Assembly (NCBI GenBank): GCA_903882825.1
Contig: CAIRYL010000168.1
Location: 1 to 55,069, forward strand
Source: an uncultured Candidatus Peregrinibacteria bacterium
Lineage (GTDB): Bacteria; Patescibacteriota; Gracilibacteria; CAIRYL01
Length of the DNA: 55,069 bases
Direction: 5' to 3'
Under the pieces are notes generated by a model. The model was given only the letters and a program-made list of their open reading frames with translations, was not told where the DNA came from and made no database searches. The position numbers were made by a program, and so were the translations under genes. This document shows positions 41,768 through 50,728 of this stretch, piece after piece (position 1 is the stretch's first letter; each line of letters begins with the position of its first letter).

Positions 41768-42895
41768 ATGAAAAATTTGTACGAAGCGTTAGGAATTGAA
41801 AAAGGGGCATCTGAAATGGAAATTAAACGTGCCTATAGGAAGTTAGCGTCTAAATACCATCCAGATGTAAATAAAGATGCCAGTGCGTTAGAAAAATTTA
41901 AAGAGATTCAACAAGCGTACGAAGTTCTTTCTGATCCCAAAAAACGGTCACAATATGACCAATTTGGGAGTGTCGGTGGACCAGAAGGATTTGGGTCGGG
42001 AGGATTTGAAGGTTTTAGTGGGTTTGGAGGTGGACAATCGGGTTTTGAAGATATTTTTGAAACTTTTTTTGGAGGAGGGGGAGGACCATTTGGAGCCACA
42101 AATGCACGACAAAAAAATCGTCCTCAAAAAGGAGAAGATATTCAAACCTATGTCGATATTTCTTTTTCAGAAAGCGTAACGGGTGTGAAAAAAGAAATAG
42201 AAGTAAATACGTTTGAATCGTGTGAAAAATGTGAAGGAAAGGGAATCTCAAAAGGATCATCATATAAAACATGTGCTACTTGCCATGGTGCTGGAAGTGT
42301 TACCAGACAACAACGGACGCCATTTGGAATTATTCAAACCTCTGCAGTGTGTTCTAATTGTAATGGAGAAGGACAAATCCCTGAAAATCCTTGTACATCT
42401 TGTGGGGGGAAAGGTCGGAAACAAAAAAGAAAAAATATTACGGTTCATATCCCCGCAGGCGTTTTTCATGAAGCGCTTTTACGAATTTCTGGAAAAGGAG
42501 CGGTAGGAGAAAAAGGGGCACCTCCAGGAGATCTTCTGATTCGCATTCACGTGGCACAATCTCGTGAATTTACACGGGAAGGGGATGATATTCATACCAC
42601 TCTGCATCTCCATTATTTGCAGGCTATTTTAGGCGCAGAAATAAAAATAAAAACAGTATTGGGGGAAGAGACTATTCGTATTCCTGCAGGAACACCAAAT
42701 GGGAAAATTCTGCGTTTAAAAAATAAAGGAATGCCCAAAGTGAACAGTTCTAGCACTGGAGATCATCTGTTACATATTGTGGTAGATATTCCAGAAAAAC
42801 TGTCGAGTACAGAAGAAAAAACACTGCGCAAACTTTCTGAGGATTTAAAAATTCCAGTACAAGAAGAGGAAGGGTTTTTTGGGAAGATTTTTTAA
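41768..42895 (+). CDS. dnaJ: Chaperone protein DnaJ
   Basis: Hsp40 co-chaperone that activates DnaK. The 375-residue type I DnaJ has the J domain with YHPDVNKDA (HPD near 34), a Gly/Phe-rich linker (about 72-115), four CxxCxGxG zinc repeats (CEKCEGKG, CATCHGAG, CSNCNGEG, CTSCGGKG; about 152-215) and the C-terminal substrate-binding part. All key residues are present. dnaK and grpE are not in the window. Confidence 0.97.
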   Translation: MKNLYEALGIEKGASEMEIKRAYRKLASKYHPDVNKDASALEKFKEIQQAYEVLSDPKKRSQYDQFGSVGGPEGFGSGGFEGFSGFGGGQSGFEDIFETFFGGGGGPFGATNARQKNRPQKGEDIQTYVDISFSESVTGVKKEIEVNTFESCEKCEGKGISKGSSYKTCATCHGAGSVTRQQRTPFGIIQTSAVCSNCNGEGQIPENPCTSCGGKGRKQKRKNITVHIPAGVFHEALLRISGKGAVGEKGAPPGDLLIRIHVAQSREFTREGDDIHTTLHLHYLQAILGAEIKIKTVLGEETIRIPAGTPNGKILRLKNKGMPKVNSSSTGDHLLHIVVDIPEKLSSTEEKTLRKLSEDLKIPVQEEEGFFGKIF

Positions 42896-42899
42896 AACT

Positions 42900-43541
42900 T
42901 TAGACTATTCTCATGGCTCCTAAAATTTCACTGAGGAGTATTTCTACCTCTTCGGCTATGTGTTGAGGGTTTTTAAAAGAAATAAGTTTTCCAGGTGGAC
43001 AAAAAACCGCGGATTGTTTTGCGATTCGTTCATCATCTTTATTGGCTATAAACCGAAAACTTCGTGAGGAAAGAATTTGGAATTCTTTCTCCATTGTTGA
43101 AAGAAAATCTTCATCTCCAAATCCACGAGGGCGAATGCAATACAACACTGAAATATCAGGATGCACAATATTTAAAAGTTTTTCCATTTCTCCTTTTGTA
43201 TCTACTCCCAGTTCTAGTACTAATACTTCCGGGAATTCTTTTTGAAAAAATGCCTTTTTAAATGCCGAAAGAAGAATGGTATACCACTCAGAAAGACTAC
43301 TTTTCCCACTTGGTTCATCTAAAATGGCAAGAGGAAGACCAATTTCTGTATTAAACCCGCGGGAATTTTCCCGGATACGAAGAGTATTGGATTCTAAAAG
43401 TTTGGCAGTAATAGCTTCTCGAATTTCTGTTTTTCCTTCTGTTCCTGCAATAGCAATAATGCGTGGAGAAAATCGCCAAAGAATTATTTTTGCGAGGTAC
43501 TTCAGGAGAACACCGACCAGACATTTCAGAAAAGATTTCAT
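42900..43541 (-). CDS. Mur ligase middle-domain protein, short
   Basis: Single-domain relative of MurF. After an N-terminal hydrophobic stretch (about 5-22), IIAIAGTEGKTEIREAITAK is the ATP-binding P-loop of Mur ligases, and ENSRGFNTEIGLPLAIL is the Mur pattern that follows it. VLELGVDTKGEMEKL and HPDISVLYCIRP continue the domain. At 213 residues it lacks both the N-terminal substrate domain and the C-terminal domain, so it is about half a MurF. It may be a truncated enzyme, a partner of another chain, or a lineage-specific small form. Confidence 0.7.
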   Translation of the reverse strand: MKSFLKCLVGVLLKYLAKIILWRFSPRIIAIAGTEGKTEIREAITAKLLESNTLRIRENSRGFNTEIGLPLAILDEPSGKSSLSEWYTILLSAFKKAFFQKEFPEVLVLELGVDTKGEMEKLLNIVHPDISVLYCIRPRGFGDEDFLSTMEKEFQILSSRSFRFIANKDDERIAKQSAVFCPPGKLISFKNPQHIAEEVEILLSEILGAMRIV

Positions 43542-43580
43542 GGAGAAAAAGCGATGAAGAGAGGTTTTTAAAAATGATGC

Positions 43581-44417
43581 TTAAAAATTTTCACACTGAC
43601 TTCCTCTACAGACCTTTTTTTTGAGTAATACATTTTTATCGTAGTAATATTCATACTCTGCGGTTACATTTCCTACTTTTCCAGAAAGAGTAATAACACC
43701 ACCTCTTCTTTTCCCAAAATTATCGGGACAAGCTTCTTGGCAAAGACCATCTAACAAATACGCATCTGAAATATTTTTACTCTCAAATTCATACTTTATC
43801 ATATGAAATTCTGTTTTTTTATCCGATTGTGCGCCTAAAAAAACAGCCATTTTCCCATCACTCGAAGCACACACTCTAGAAAAATCTGATGCTTTTAGTG
43901 GTCTATTGAGTTCTTGGAAAGAAATATTTTTTGATTCTAATGCTTTTGTAAACTCGGCATACCATCCCTTTGCAGTGGCATTTCCAATGGGTCCACAGAC
44001 ATCAAAAGGGAATTCTTTTTGAGGAACGGAAGCGAGTGATTCTCGTACAATTTTTGAAGTGGGAGAGAGAATTCCTGATTCCGTATTAGAAGCATCTTGG
44101 TTTTTTACAAGAGCTTCAAATCTATTTTTTTGAATTTGGCAATCTCGTAATTCGGTTTGCGCTACTCGTACCGCTTCGGTGAGATTATTTTTTTCTGCGA
44201 GAACCGCTTCACAACTTTGCGGAGCACCAGAAATAAGAGGGGAAACTGAAGGGCTGGGGCTTACCCCTTCTGCTCCTGGGCTTTGAATTGCAGGAGTGAT
44301 AATAGGAGCAGGAGTCGCAACGGCAGATGGAGATGGAATTGTTTGTGGAATTTCTATTTCTCCACATCCAGCAAAAAATAAAAGACAACCAGAAAGAAGA
44401 AAAAGGGAGGGTTTCAT
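43581..44417 (-). CDS. Lipoprotein of unknown function
   Basis: Predicted lipoprotein, 278 residues. A signal peptide ends in the lipobox LFFAGC (Cys18), followed by a Pro/Ser/Ala-rich linker (about 20-65) and a helical segment (NNLTEAVRVAQTELRDCQIQ, about 76-95). The C-terminal domain (about 130-278) has several paired cysteines (e.g. GLCQEACPDNFGKRR). No family is recognised. The start overlaps the aminotransferase stop by 4 bp, so the two are coupled. Surface location is inferred from the lipobox. Confidence 0.78.
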   Translation of the reverse strand: MKPSLFLLSGCLLFFAGCGEIEIPQTIPSPSAVATPAPIITPAIQSPGAEGVSPSPSVSPLISGAPQSCEAVLAEKNNLTEAVRVAQTELRDCQIQKNRFEALVKNQDASNTESGILSPTSKIVRESLASVPQKEFPFDVCGPIGNATAKGWYAEFTKALESKNISFQELNRPLKASDFSRVCASSDGKMAVFLGAQSDKKTEFHMIKYEFESKNISDAYLLDGLCQEACPDNFGKRRGGVITLSGKVGNVTAEYEYYYDKNVLLKKKVCRGSQCENF

Positions 44418-45595
44418 GAAGAAAGAGTAAAATGACGAAAAAAGAGATTCATACGCTCAAAGGCTTCTTGAAGGTCTTTTTCACTTCTGCCAAAAGAAAT
44501 ACGAACATGACCTTCTCCTGTTGGTCCAAATGCTACCCCTGGTACTAACGCAACGCTAGTTTTTTCCAAAAGTTCCATACAAAAGTCTTGAGAATTAATA
44601 ATTTTTTCACTTTTTGATACTAATTTTGGAAAAACAAAATACGAAGCATTTGGCTTCACATAGGAAAAAACATCAGGAAGAGTATTTAAAAAAGTAGTGG
44701 TCATTTTTAGTCGTCGAATATATGCAGTTTTAAATTCTTGAATAGACTTTTTTCCTTCCTCAGAAAATGCACCAATGGCGGCATATTGAGAAACAACAGG
44801 GGCACAAGTGACCATTGAATCATGAATTTTTAAAATTTCTGTAATATTTTTCGCACTCGAATGAACAAATCCCACTCTCCACCCCGTCATGGCAAAGGCT
44901 TTTGAAAAAGAAAAAACACGAATAACCCGATCTTTTAATTCTGGGATACTCGCCAATGCGAAAATTTCTTCATTGGTATATACAAAATCTTTGTACACTT
45001 CGTCAGAAAGAAGAAAAAGATCATGTTTTTTTGCCATATCGGCGAGAAGAAGAAGATCCTCTTTCTTAAAAATGGTTCCCGTAGGATTAGAAGGATTACA
45101 ATAAAAAATAACGCGTGTTCGTGGAGTAATTCGTTTTTCAAATTCTTCTACTTTTACGCTCCAACCTCCTTCTTCATCTAATGGTACAAAAACAGGAACT
45201 CCATGAGCGAGTTTAATGGCTTGCGCATACGAAGCATATACAGGAGAAGGGATGAGTACTTCATCTCCAGGATTAAGAATAGCGAGAAGAGAGGCGGTAA
45301 TACCTTCAATGGATCCACACGTCACAATAATTTCTGATTGATAATGATAGTGCATTCCTTCTTTTCTCAATTCTTCTGCAACGATTTCTCGAAGTTCTGG
45401 AAGCCCATTGGTAAGAGAATATTTTGCAGATTTCCCACTCATAATGGCATCTATTGCCACTTTTTTAATATATTCTGGCGTATCAAAACTCGGAATTCCT
45501 TGTGCCAGTGAAACTACTTTGGAATGCTTTGAAGCTTCCAACTCCATGAGTTTAATAGGCGAAACGGTCATTTTTCCCGTACGAAAAACACTCAT
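44414..45595 (-). CDS. PLP-dependent aminotransferase, class I/II (aspartate-type)
   Basis: Fold-type I aminotransferase, about 393 residues. ATG 45595 (MSVFRTGKMTVSP) fits homologue starts and follows a T-rich tract; ATGs at 45613 and 45628 are less likely. PLP lysine in FSFSKAFAMTGWRVGF, CNPSNPTGT, LLSDEVYKDFVY and HVRISFGRS (carboxylate-binding Arg) are visible. The specificity, whether aspartate, aromatic or another substrate, cannot be fixed by these motifs. It is coupled by a 4-bp overlap to the lipoprotein. Confidence 0.88.
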   Translation of the reverse strand: MSVFRTGKMTVSPIKLMELEASKHSKVVSLAQGIPSFDTPEYIKKVAIDAIMSGKSAKYSLTNGLPELREIVAEELRKEGMHYHYQSEIIVTCGSIEGITASLLAILNPGDEVLIPSPVYASYAQAIKLAHGVPVFVPLDEEGGWSVKVEEFEKRITPRTRVIFYCNPSNPTGTIFKKEDLLLLADMAKKHDLFLLSDEVYKDFVYTNEEIFALASIPELKDRVIRVFSFSKAFAMTGWRVGFVHSSAKNITEILKIHDSMVTCAPVVSQYAAIGAFSEEGKKSIQEFKTAYIRRLKMTTTFLNTLPDVFSYVKPNASYFVFPKLVSKSEKIINSQDFCMELLEKTSVALVPGVAFGPTGEGHVRISFGRSEKDLQEAFERMNLFFRHFTLSS

Positions 45596-45681
45596 AAAAA
45601 TAGGGGAAATCATGAAAAACGGTAGCACGGGAAATATTCAAGATGCAAGATACAGAAACTGTGCGAAACTCTCATATTTTT

Positions 45682-46923
45682 TTATAAGATTTTTAAGACT
45701 TCTTCTCCTACTTTTTCTAAAAGAATATTTTTACTTTCCTTTTCTGTTCGTATTTTCCATTCTCCTTCTCCTTTTTCCAGTGTTTTTGGAGAAATAACAA
45801 CACGGATAGGAAAACCGAGTAAATCTGCATCTCCAAATTTTTTCCCAGGAGATTCATCTCTATCATCTACGAGTACGTCTATCCCTTTTTCAGAAAGGGT
45901 TTTTTCCAGTTTTTTCGCTTCTAAAAGGCTGGTTTCAAATTCCTCTTTGCGTCCAATAGGAATAATAACCACGGTATAAGGTGCTACTGGTAATGGCCAA
46001 CAAATACCATTTTCATCATGAAAGGCTTCTACAATGGTGCCCATAAGCCTGGTAACGCCAATTCCATAACATCCCATCACTGGAGTTTCTCGCGTTCCTT
46101 CAGCATTGGGCACTTGTACGTCGAATGCTTCGGTATATTTTTTCCCGAGTTTAAAAATATTCCCTACTTCCACACATTTTTTTTCATCCAAAGTTTCTGC
46201 ACAGTGTGGACATTTCTTCCCACCTTTTTGGGTAGAAATTTCTGTATTTTGTGCCCAGCCACATTGTTTACAAAATACCATCGTATCTTCTCCTGCGTTC
46301 GTTATTACGGCAAACTCGTGAGAAATATCGTTTGAAAATTCTCCTCCAGAAGCCTCAATAGAGTAGGCAATAAGTCCGCATCTTTGAAAAACTCGAAAAT
46401 ATGCTTCTTTTACTCGTTCGTAATACGTATCTAAACCCTCCTGCGATTGGTGAAAGGAATACATATCTTTCATAATAAATTCACGACCTCGTAAAATTCC
46501 ACTTTTTGCGCGAGCTTCATCTCGAAATTTTGTTTGAATTTGGAAAAGGGAAAGGGGAAGATCTTTCCACGAAGTTAAAAATTCTTTTGCAAGTGGGGTT
46601 ACCATTTCTTCATGGCTCCAACCGAGTACTGTTTTTTCATTTGGTTTATAGGCAATATCTACTTGGTCTCGACCGGTTTTTTTCCAGTTTTCCAATGGAG
46701 TAAGTGCAGGCATGAGAACTTCGCAGGCATCAACATTTCCCATTTCTTCACGAATAATAATTTTTATTTTTTGAAGTACTTTTAATCCCAAAGGCAAATA
46801 CGAATACACTCCTGCCATTTCGCGTTTTATAAATCCTCCTTTTACGAGGAGTTCTGCATTTTTACTGTCCGCATCATGAGGAGCATTTTTTTGAGTTTTT
46901 ATTCCCGCACGAGTAAAGAGCAT
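45682..46923 (-). CDS. proS: Prolyl-tRNA synthetase without editing domain
   Basis: Class II synthetase charging tRNA-Pro. The N-terminal and catalytic parts are bacterial-type: LPLGLKVLQKIKIIIREEM, motif 2 TKFRDEARAKSGILRGREF and motif 3 GCYGIGVTRLMG, with the C-terminal anticodon domain after about 320. Between motifs 2 and 3 the roughly 180-residue INS editing domain is missing; a short segment with two CxxC pairs (CKQCGW, CPHCAE; about 218-243) stands there. The total is 413 residues instead of about 570. Deacylation of Ala-tRNA(Pro) would need a separate factor. tRNA-Pro is at 29046. Confidence 0.93.
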   Translation of the reverse strand: MLFTRAGIKTQKNAPHDADSKNAELLVKGGFIKREMAGVYSYLPLGLKVLQKIKIIIREEMGNVDACEVLMPALTPLENWKKTGRDQVDIAYKPNEKTVLGWSHEEMVTPLAKEFLTSWKDLPLSLFQIQTKFRDEARAKSGILRGREFIMKDMYSFHQSQEGLDTYYERVKEAYFRVFQRCGLIAYSIEASGGEFSNDISHEFAVITNAGEDTMVFCKQCGWAQNTEISTQKGGKKCPHCAETLDEKKCVEVGNIFKLGKKYTEAFDVQVPNAEGTRETPVMGCYGIGVTRLMGTIVEAFHDENGICWPLPVAPYTVVIIPIGRKEEFETSLLEAKKLEKTLSEKGIDVLVDDRDESPGKKFGDADLLGFPIRVVISPKTLEKGEGEWKIRTEKESKNILLEKVGEEVLKIL

Positions 46924-47060
46924 ACCAAAAAAAGAAAATACTTTTTAAATATATCGTGCGAAAGAAGAAAAAGAAAGACTATCCCATACGCTTCATTTTC
47001 TCTGAACTTTTGAATCGGAATATCACAAAATGTACACTTGACACTGCAATACAATAAAAA

Positions 47061-47089
47061 TTGACTTATAAAAAATATATGTTTAAAAT
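47061..47089 (+). promoter_or_regulatory. Promoter for the small secreted protein
   Basis: TTGACT (47061-47066), 17 bp, TAAAAT (47084-47089). Predicted leader is about 17 nt. A further TTGACA stands at 47038-47043. Confidence 0.5.
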
Positions 47090-47112
47090 AAAAAAGTATT
47101 TTTTATTTTTTT

Positions 47113-47643
47113 ATGGTAAAAATTTCTTTTGCAGTACTGGGTTCGTTTTTTTTGGTACTTCCTATTTCTTCTTTTGCAGAAGAAATAATCCCTTCTCCCA
47201 CTCCGATTGTGGAAATAGGTATTCCCCAAGGAGAAAACCCAAACATTCCTCCTCGTTCTGAAAATATAAATTCCAAAAAAATTGAGAAAGCAAATCAAAT
47301 ATTGGAAAAACTTTTAGAATCTTCTGCCGATCGTCTCTTCCAAATGGGTATGCCGGAAGCGGATTTGTTAGTTTTTCAAGAGAAAATTCGAAAAGATTTT
47401 TCTGATCGTTTGGCAACGGTAAAAACCCCTCAAGAGCTTGGAAATCTTATCCGTGATACTCGAAAAACTGTGCGTGATACCATTCAAGAACTTCGAAAAT
47501 CATTCAAAGGTGTAGAGAAAGCAAAACGTGAAGCTACTAAAGGTGTGAAAGAAGAAGAGAAGGCAAAACGCGAAGCTGATAAAGCCCTACGAGATGCTGA
47601 AAAACAGAAGGAAGAGGGAGAATCTGTGAATTCTTCTCTCTAG
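47113..47643 (+). CDS. Small secreted coiled-coil protein
   Basis: Exported protein of 176 residues. A signal peptide (about 1-22, cleavage near SSFAEE) precedes a Pro-rich linker and a helical body; the C-terminal 70 residues (from about 105) are Lys/Glu/Ala-rich and read as coiled coil (EEEKAKREADKALRDAEKQK). No family is recognised. It is a single gene with its own promoter and a strong terminator. A periplasmic or surface structural role is plausible but unproven. Confidence 0.78.
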   Translation: MVKISFAVLGSFFLVLPISSFAEEIIPSPTPIVEIGIPQGENPNIPPRSENINSKKIEKANQILEKLLESSADRLFQMGMPEADLLVFQEKIRKDFSDRLATVKTPQELGNLIRDTRKTVRDTIQELRKSFKGVEKAKREATKGVKEEEKAKREADKALRDAEKQKEEGESVNSSL

Positions 47644-47670
47644 CTTTGAGTAATTTTTATATTGTTTTTT

Positions 47671-47702
47671 AAAAAGGCTGTCCATTTTTGGACAGCCTTT
47701 TT
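47671..47702 (+). terminator. Terminator after the small secreted protein
   Basis: Perfect 13-bp stem AAAAAGGCTGTCC / GGACAGCCTTTTT with loop ATTTTT. The A and T flanks make it work in both directions. Confidence 0.9.
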
Positions 47703-47719
47703 AAAATTCATTACTAACC

Positions 47720-47762
47720 AACGTGTTCATTATTTGCAGAAACACGTTCTCATGAGTACCAT
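47720..47762 (+). promoter_or_regulatory. Dyad and promoter upstream of nadA
   Basis: Inverted repeat AACGTGTT (47720-47727) / AACACGTT (47741-47748) with 13 nt between arms, overlapping a possible promoter TTGCAG (47734-47739), 17 bp, TACCAT (47757-47762). The layout fits a repressor site. Which repressor is unknown. Confidence 0.35.
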
Positions 47763-47783
47763 TCTTTTGTTTTTCTTTTGTTT

Positions 47784-48686
47784 ATGTTTTCAGAAATTAT
47801 TTCTAAAATTTTGCATCTAAAAAAACAAAAAAATGCCATTATTTTGGCGCATAATTATATGCGACCAGAAATTTTTGAGGTGGCAGATGCGGTTGGAGAT
47901 TCTTTTGAACTTTCAAAATCAGCACAAGAAATGAAAGGAGATATCATTGTTTTTGCAGGTGTTCATTTTATGGCAGAATCGGCAAAACTGCTCAATCCCT
48001 CTAAAAAAGTTCTTCTTCCTTCTCTTGCGGCTGGGTGTTTTATGGCAGATACCATCACCGCAGAAGGACTGTTACGCCTCAAAAAAAAATACCCAAATGC
48101 TCCCGTTGTGGTGTATATGAACACCTCTGCCGAGGTAAAAGCCCTTTCCACTGCCACTTGTACTTCTTCTAATGCCTTAAAAATTGTAGAAAGTTTCGCG
48201 GAAGATACCATTATTTTTGCTCCCGATAAACATTTATGTGAATTTGTTCAAGACAGGACTCATAAAAAACTTATTCCCTGGGCAGGATTTTGCCATGTGC
48301 ATACCCAGCTTTCGCCCGCTTTTTTGCAGAAAACAAAAGAAAAATATCCAGGTGCGCATGTTCTTTTGCATCCCGAATCGCCCAAAAGGCTTTTCCCTTT
48401 TGCAGAACATATTTGCGGAACGGGTGGGATGAGCCAATACATTCAAAATCATCCCGAAGTGGATACTTTTTTAATTGGAACGGAAGAAGGAATGGTGGGC
48501 AGGCTGAAAAGAGATTTTCCCGAAAAAACATTCGTAGCCCTTATGGGAACTTGTATCAACATGAAGCAAATCACGCTGGACAATATTTTCCGTTCTCTGT
48601 CTCAAGAAAAGTACGAAATTACCATTCGAGATGAAATTTTTGTTCCCGCGCAAAAGTCTTTGGAGGAAATGATGAAGCGGAGTTAG
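47784..48686 (+). CDS. nadA: Quinolinate synthase NadA
   Basis: 4Fe-4S enzyme condensing iminoaspartate with dihydroxyacetone phosphate in NAD synthesis. The start is ATG 47784 (MFSEIISKIL); the in-frame TTG at 47778 is less likely. 300 residues. AIILAHNYMRPEIFEVADAV and VFAGVHFMAESAKLL are typical; the three cluster cysteines appear in TCTSSNA, EHICGTGGM and MGTCINMK. nadB and nadC are absent from the window. The foreign ATPase gene follows 20 bp downstream. Confidence 0.93.
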   Translation: MFSEIISKILHLKKQKNAIILAHNYMRPEIFEVADAVGDSFELSKSAQEMKGDIIVFAGVHFMAESAKLLNPSKKVLLPSLAAGCFMADTITAEGLLRLKKKYPNAPVVVYMNTSAEVKALSTATCTSSNALKIVESFAEDTIIFAPDKHLCEFVQDRTHKKLIPWAGFCHVHTQLSPAFLQKTKEKYPGAHVLLHPESPKRLFPFAEHICGTGGMSQYIQNHPEVDTFLIGTEEGMVGRLKRDFPEKTFVALMGTCINMKQITLDNIFRSLSQEKYEITIRDEIFVPAQKSLEEMMKRS

Positions 48687-48706
48687 TGGTTTTTTATAAA
48701 TTTATT

Positions 48707-50566
48707 ATGTATTTAAAAAATATTGTTATCAAAAATATTGGACCAATAGAAAATCTTTCGGTTGAGCTTCCTTTTAAAGAAAATGGTGATCCTAAACCTG
48801 TTATTTTTGTTGGTGAAAATGGGTCTGGAAAAACAATTCTACAATCGCAAATAATAGATGGTTTCTATGAAATTGGAAGTTCCTTGTTTGATGATGTTGG
48901 TATTCAAGATGGATTAAAAAGAAATTATTATAAAGTTTCAGGAGGTGTGAATTTACAAACTGGCAAAGATAAGGGATTCTCTCTTTTAAAATTTATTGAT
49001 AGTGAAAATCAAACTTTAGAATATTTTGATAAAGTCGGGGAAGTGAGAAAAGAAGATTTTACAAGCTATATTACAGATTTTTCACTTTCTCCAAATAGTT
49101 CACAAAAATACCAAAAAGAAATAACAGGAATAAACGATACTAAAAAAGAAAAATTACAAAATGAGTGGATTCAGGGTGTTCACTTTTATCAGCCAGCCTA
49201 TAGATACGAAGAGCCTTTTTGGAAAAATGAGTCTTTTGTAGATTATATGAGATTTGAAGATAAAACGAGATTTTCGGGACAACTAGGAAAAGAGTTAGAA
49301 ATAATATCCTCAACAAAGGAGAGTAAATCTTATTTGATGGATTTAGTTTTGGATTTTACAAATTTCTCTAGTTCACAAAGCTCGAAAATCTTGAAACTTA
49401 TACAAAAAAAGATTTCTAATAAAGACTATATCTCGATAGAAGACACAATAAGTGAAGAGTATTCTTCTGACCAAATCACATGGCAAAATATAAATAACAT
49501 TTTAAAGCTGATAAAAAAGAGAGCTGATATTAGGTTTGGCATTGGTCATAGAGGAAGATATAGAGTTAGTATCGTAGAGCAAAATCAAGATGGAATTGTA
49601 AAACAACAATTATTACCAAGTATTGATAACTTATCGCTGGGAGAATCAATTTTATTGAATCTTTTTATAAATATTATTCGTCATGGTGATAATCCACCAA
49701 AAAATACAGCACAAATACAAGGGATTGTTGCAATAGATGAAATAGATGTTCATTTACACACAGATTTGCAAAATTCTGTATTACCAGAACTGATAAAACT
49801 ATTTCCAAAAATTCAATTTATTATTACTACTCATTCTCCTTTGTTTTTATTGGGAATGAAAAAGACTTTTGGTGAAGAAGGATTTGAAGTGAGAAATATG
49901 CCAAAAGGTGATTTGATAACAACGGAAAGATTTTCTGAATTTGAAAATGCCTATAATGTTTTGACGGAAACAGAAAAATTTGAAAACGAGAAAAAATTAC
50001 AAATAGAATCCTCCATAAAACCTGTCCTTTTTGTAGAAGGAGATTATGATATTAGGTATATACGAAAAGCTGCTGAACTATTGAATAAAAATTCCATATT
50101 AGAAGTAATACAAATATTTGATGGAGATGGGTTTGGAAATCTCGATAAAATATGGAAACACTATGATTCAAAGCTCTCAGAAGCTATTCCTCAAAAAGTC
50201 ATATTACTTTTTGATTGTGATACTGGAAAACAAGATACCGAAAAAGGAGTAGTCTTTAAAAGAATAATTCCATCTATAGATGGAAACTTAATAAAAAAGG
50301 GAATAGAAAACCTTTTTCCTACTACACTTATTAATAAAGCAAGAACTCATAAAAAAGCATTTATTGACTTTTTATCAGAAAGTCAATCAGAGATCAGAGG
50401 AGAGACTGTTATTACTCCTGAATCCTATAGAGTCAATAAAGATAAAAAAGGTGATTTATGTAATTGGATTTGCAAAAATGGAACAAAAGATGATTTTAAT
50501 AATTTTGAAAAAATATTTGAGATTATTGAAAGTATAATTCAGAAAAAAATTTTCGTAGAGTCGTAA
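48707..50566 (+). CDS. OLD-like ATPase-TOPRIM endonuclease
   Basis: Probable defence nuclease, about 619 residues. I start at ATG 48707 (MYLKNIVIKNIGPIE), not the GTG at 48686. Seen in order: AAA/ABC ATPase with Walker A VGENGSGKT near 30, signature LSLGESILL, Walker B VAIDEIDVHLH, and ITTHSP; then TOPRIM with FVEGDYD and the DxD of LLFDCDTG (about 440-510). This is the OLD family layout. Arginine is coded almost only by AGA/AGG, unlike neighbours that favour CGN, which suggests recent transfer. No GajB-like helicase or other partner follows; ruvC is next. Confidence 0.8.
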   Translation: MYLKNIVIKNIGPIENLSVELPFKENGDPKPVIFVGENGSGKTILQSQIIDGFYEIGSSLFDDVGIQDGLKRNYYKVSGGVNLQTGKDKGFSLLKFIDSENQTLEYFDKVGEVRKEDFTSYITDFSLSPNSSQKYQKEITGINDTKKEKLQNEWIQGVHFYQPAYRYEEPFWKNESFVDYMRFEDKTRFSGQLGKELEIISSTKESKSYLMDLVLDFTNFSSSQSSKILKLIQKKISNKDYISIEDTISEEYSSDQITWQNINNILKLIKKRADIRFGIGHRGRYRVSIVEQNQDGIVKQQLLPSIDNLSLGESILLNLFINIIRHGDNPPKNTAQIQGIVAIDEIDVHLHTDLQNSVLPELIKLFPKIQFIITTHSPLFLLGMKKTFGEEGFEVRNMPKGDLITTERFSEFENAYNVLTETEKFENEKKLQIESSIKPVLFVEGDYDIRYIRKAAELLNKNSILEVIQIFDGDGFGNLDKIWKHYDSKLSEAIPQKVILLFDCDTGKQDTEKGVVFKRIIPSIDGNLIKKGIENLFPTTLINKARTHKKAFIDFLSESQSEIRGETVITPESYRVNKDKKGDLCNWICKNGTKDDFNNFEKIFEIIESIIQKKIFVES

Positions 50567-50620
50567 TAGAATTTTATAATTCTTCCCTTTTTCTATGCCC
50601 CAAAATATCCAAGTGTTCCC

Positions 50621-50728
50621 TTTGACAGGCTCAGGAAGCGAAAAAGAAAAAATAGTTATTGAGCTTGTAAAAATAACCGATAAGGCTGGCTGAGCTTGTA
50701 TAATAAGTTGGCTGAGCTTATCGAAGCC
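50621..50728. repeat. REP-like repeats between the OLD-like gene and ruvC
   Basis: Three copies of TGAGCTTRT in direct orientation (about 50660, 50690 and 50712, the last as GGCTGAGCTTATCGAAGCC), and one in inverted orientation (CTTTGACAGGCTCAGG, 50621 on). Together they can fold, since the first and last arms are near complements. The GAGCTTGTCGAAG-type core occurs widely in bacterial genomes as a short dispersed repeat. Confidence 0.6.

Noticed and set aside
41908..42145. Gly/Pro-rich antisense frames
   Set aside because: They are shadows of the Gly/Phe-rich linker of dnaJ.
48707..50566. Gabija (GajA/GajB) system
   Set aside because: The ATPase-TOPRIM gene resembles GajA, but no UvrD-like helicase follows; ruvC is next.
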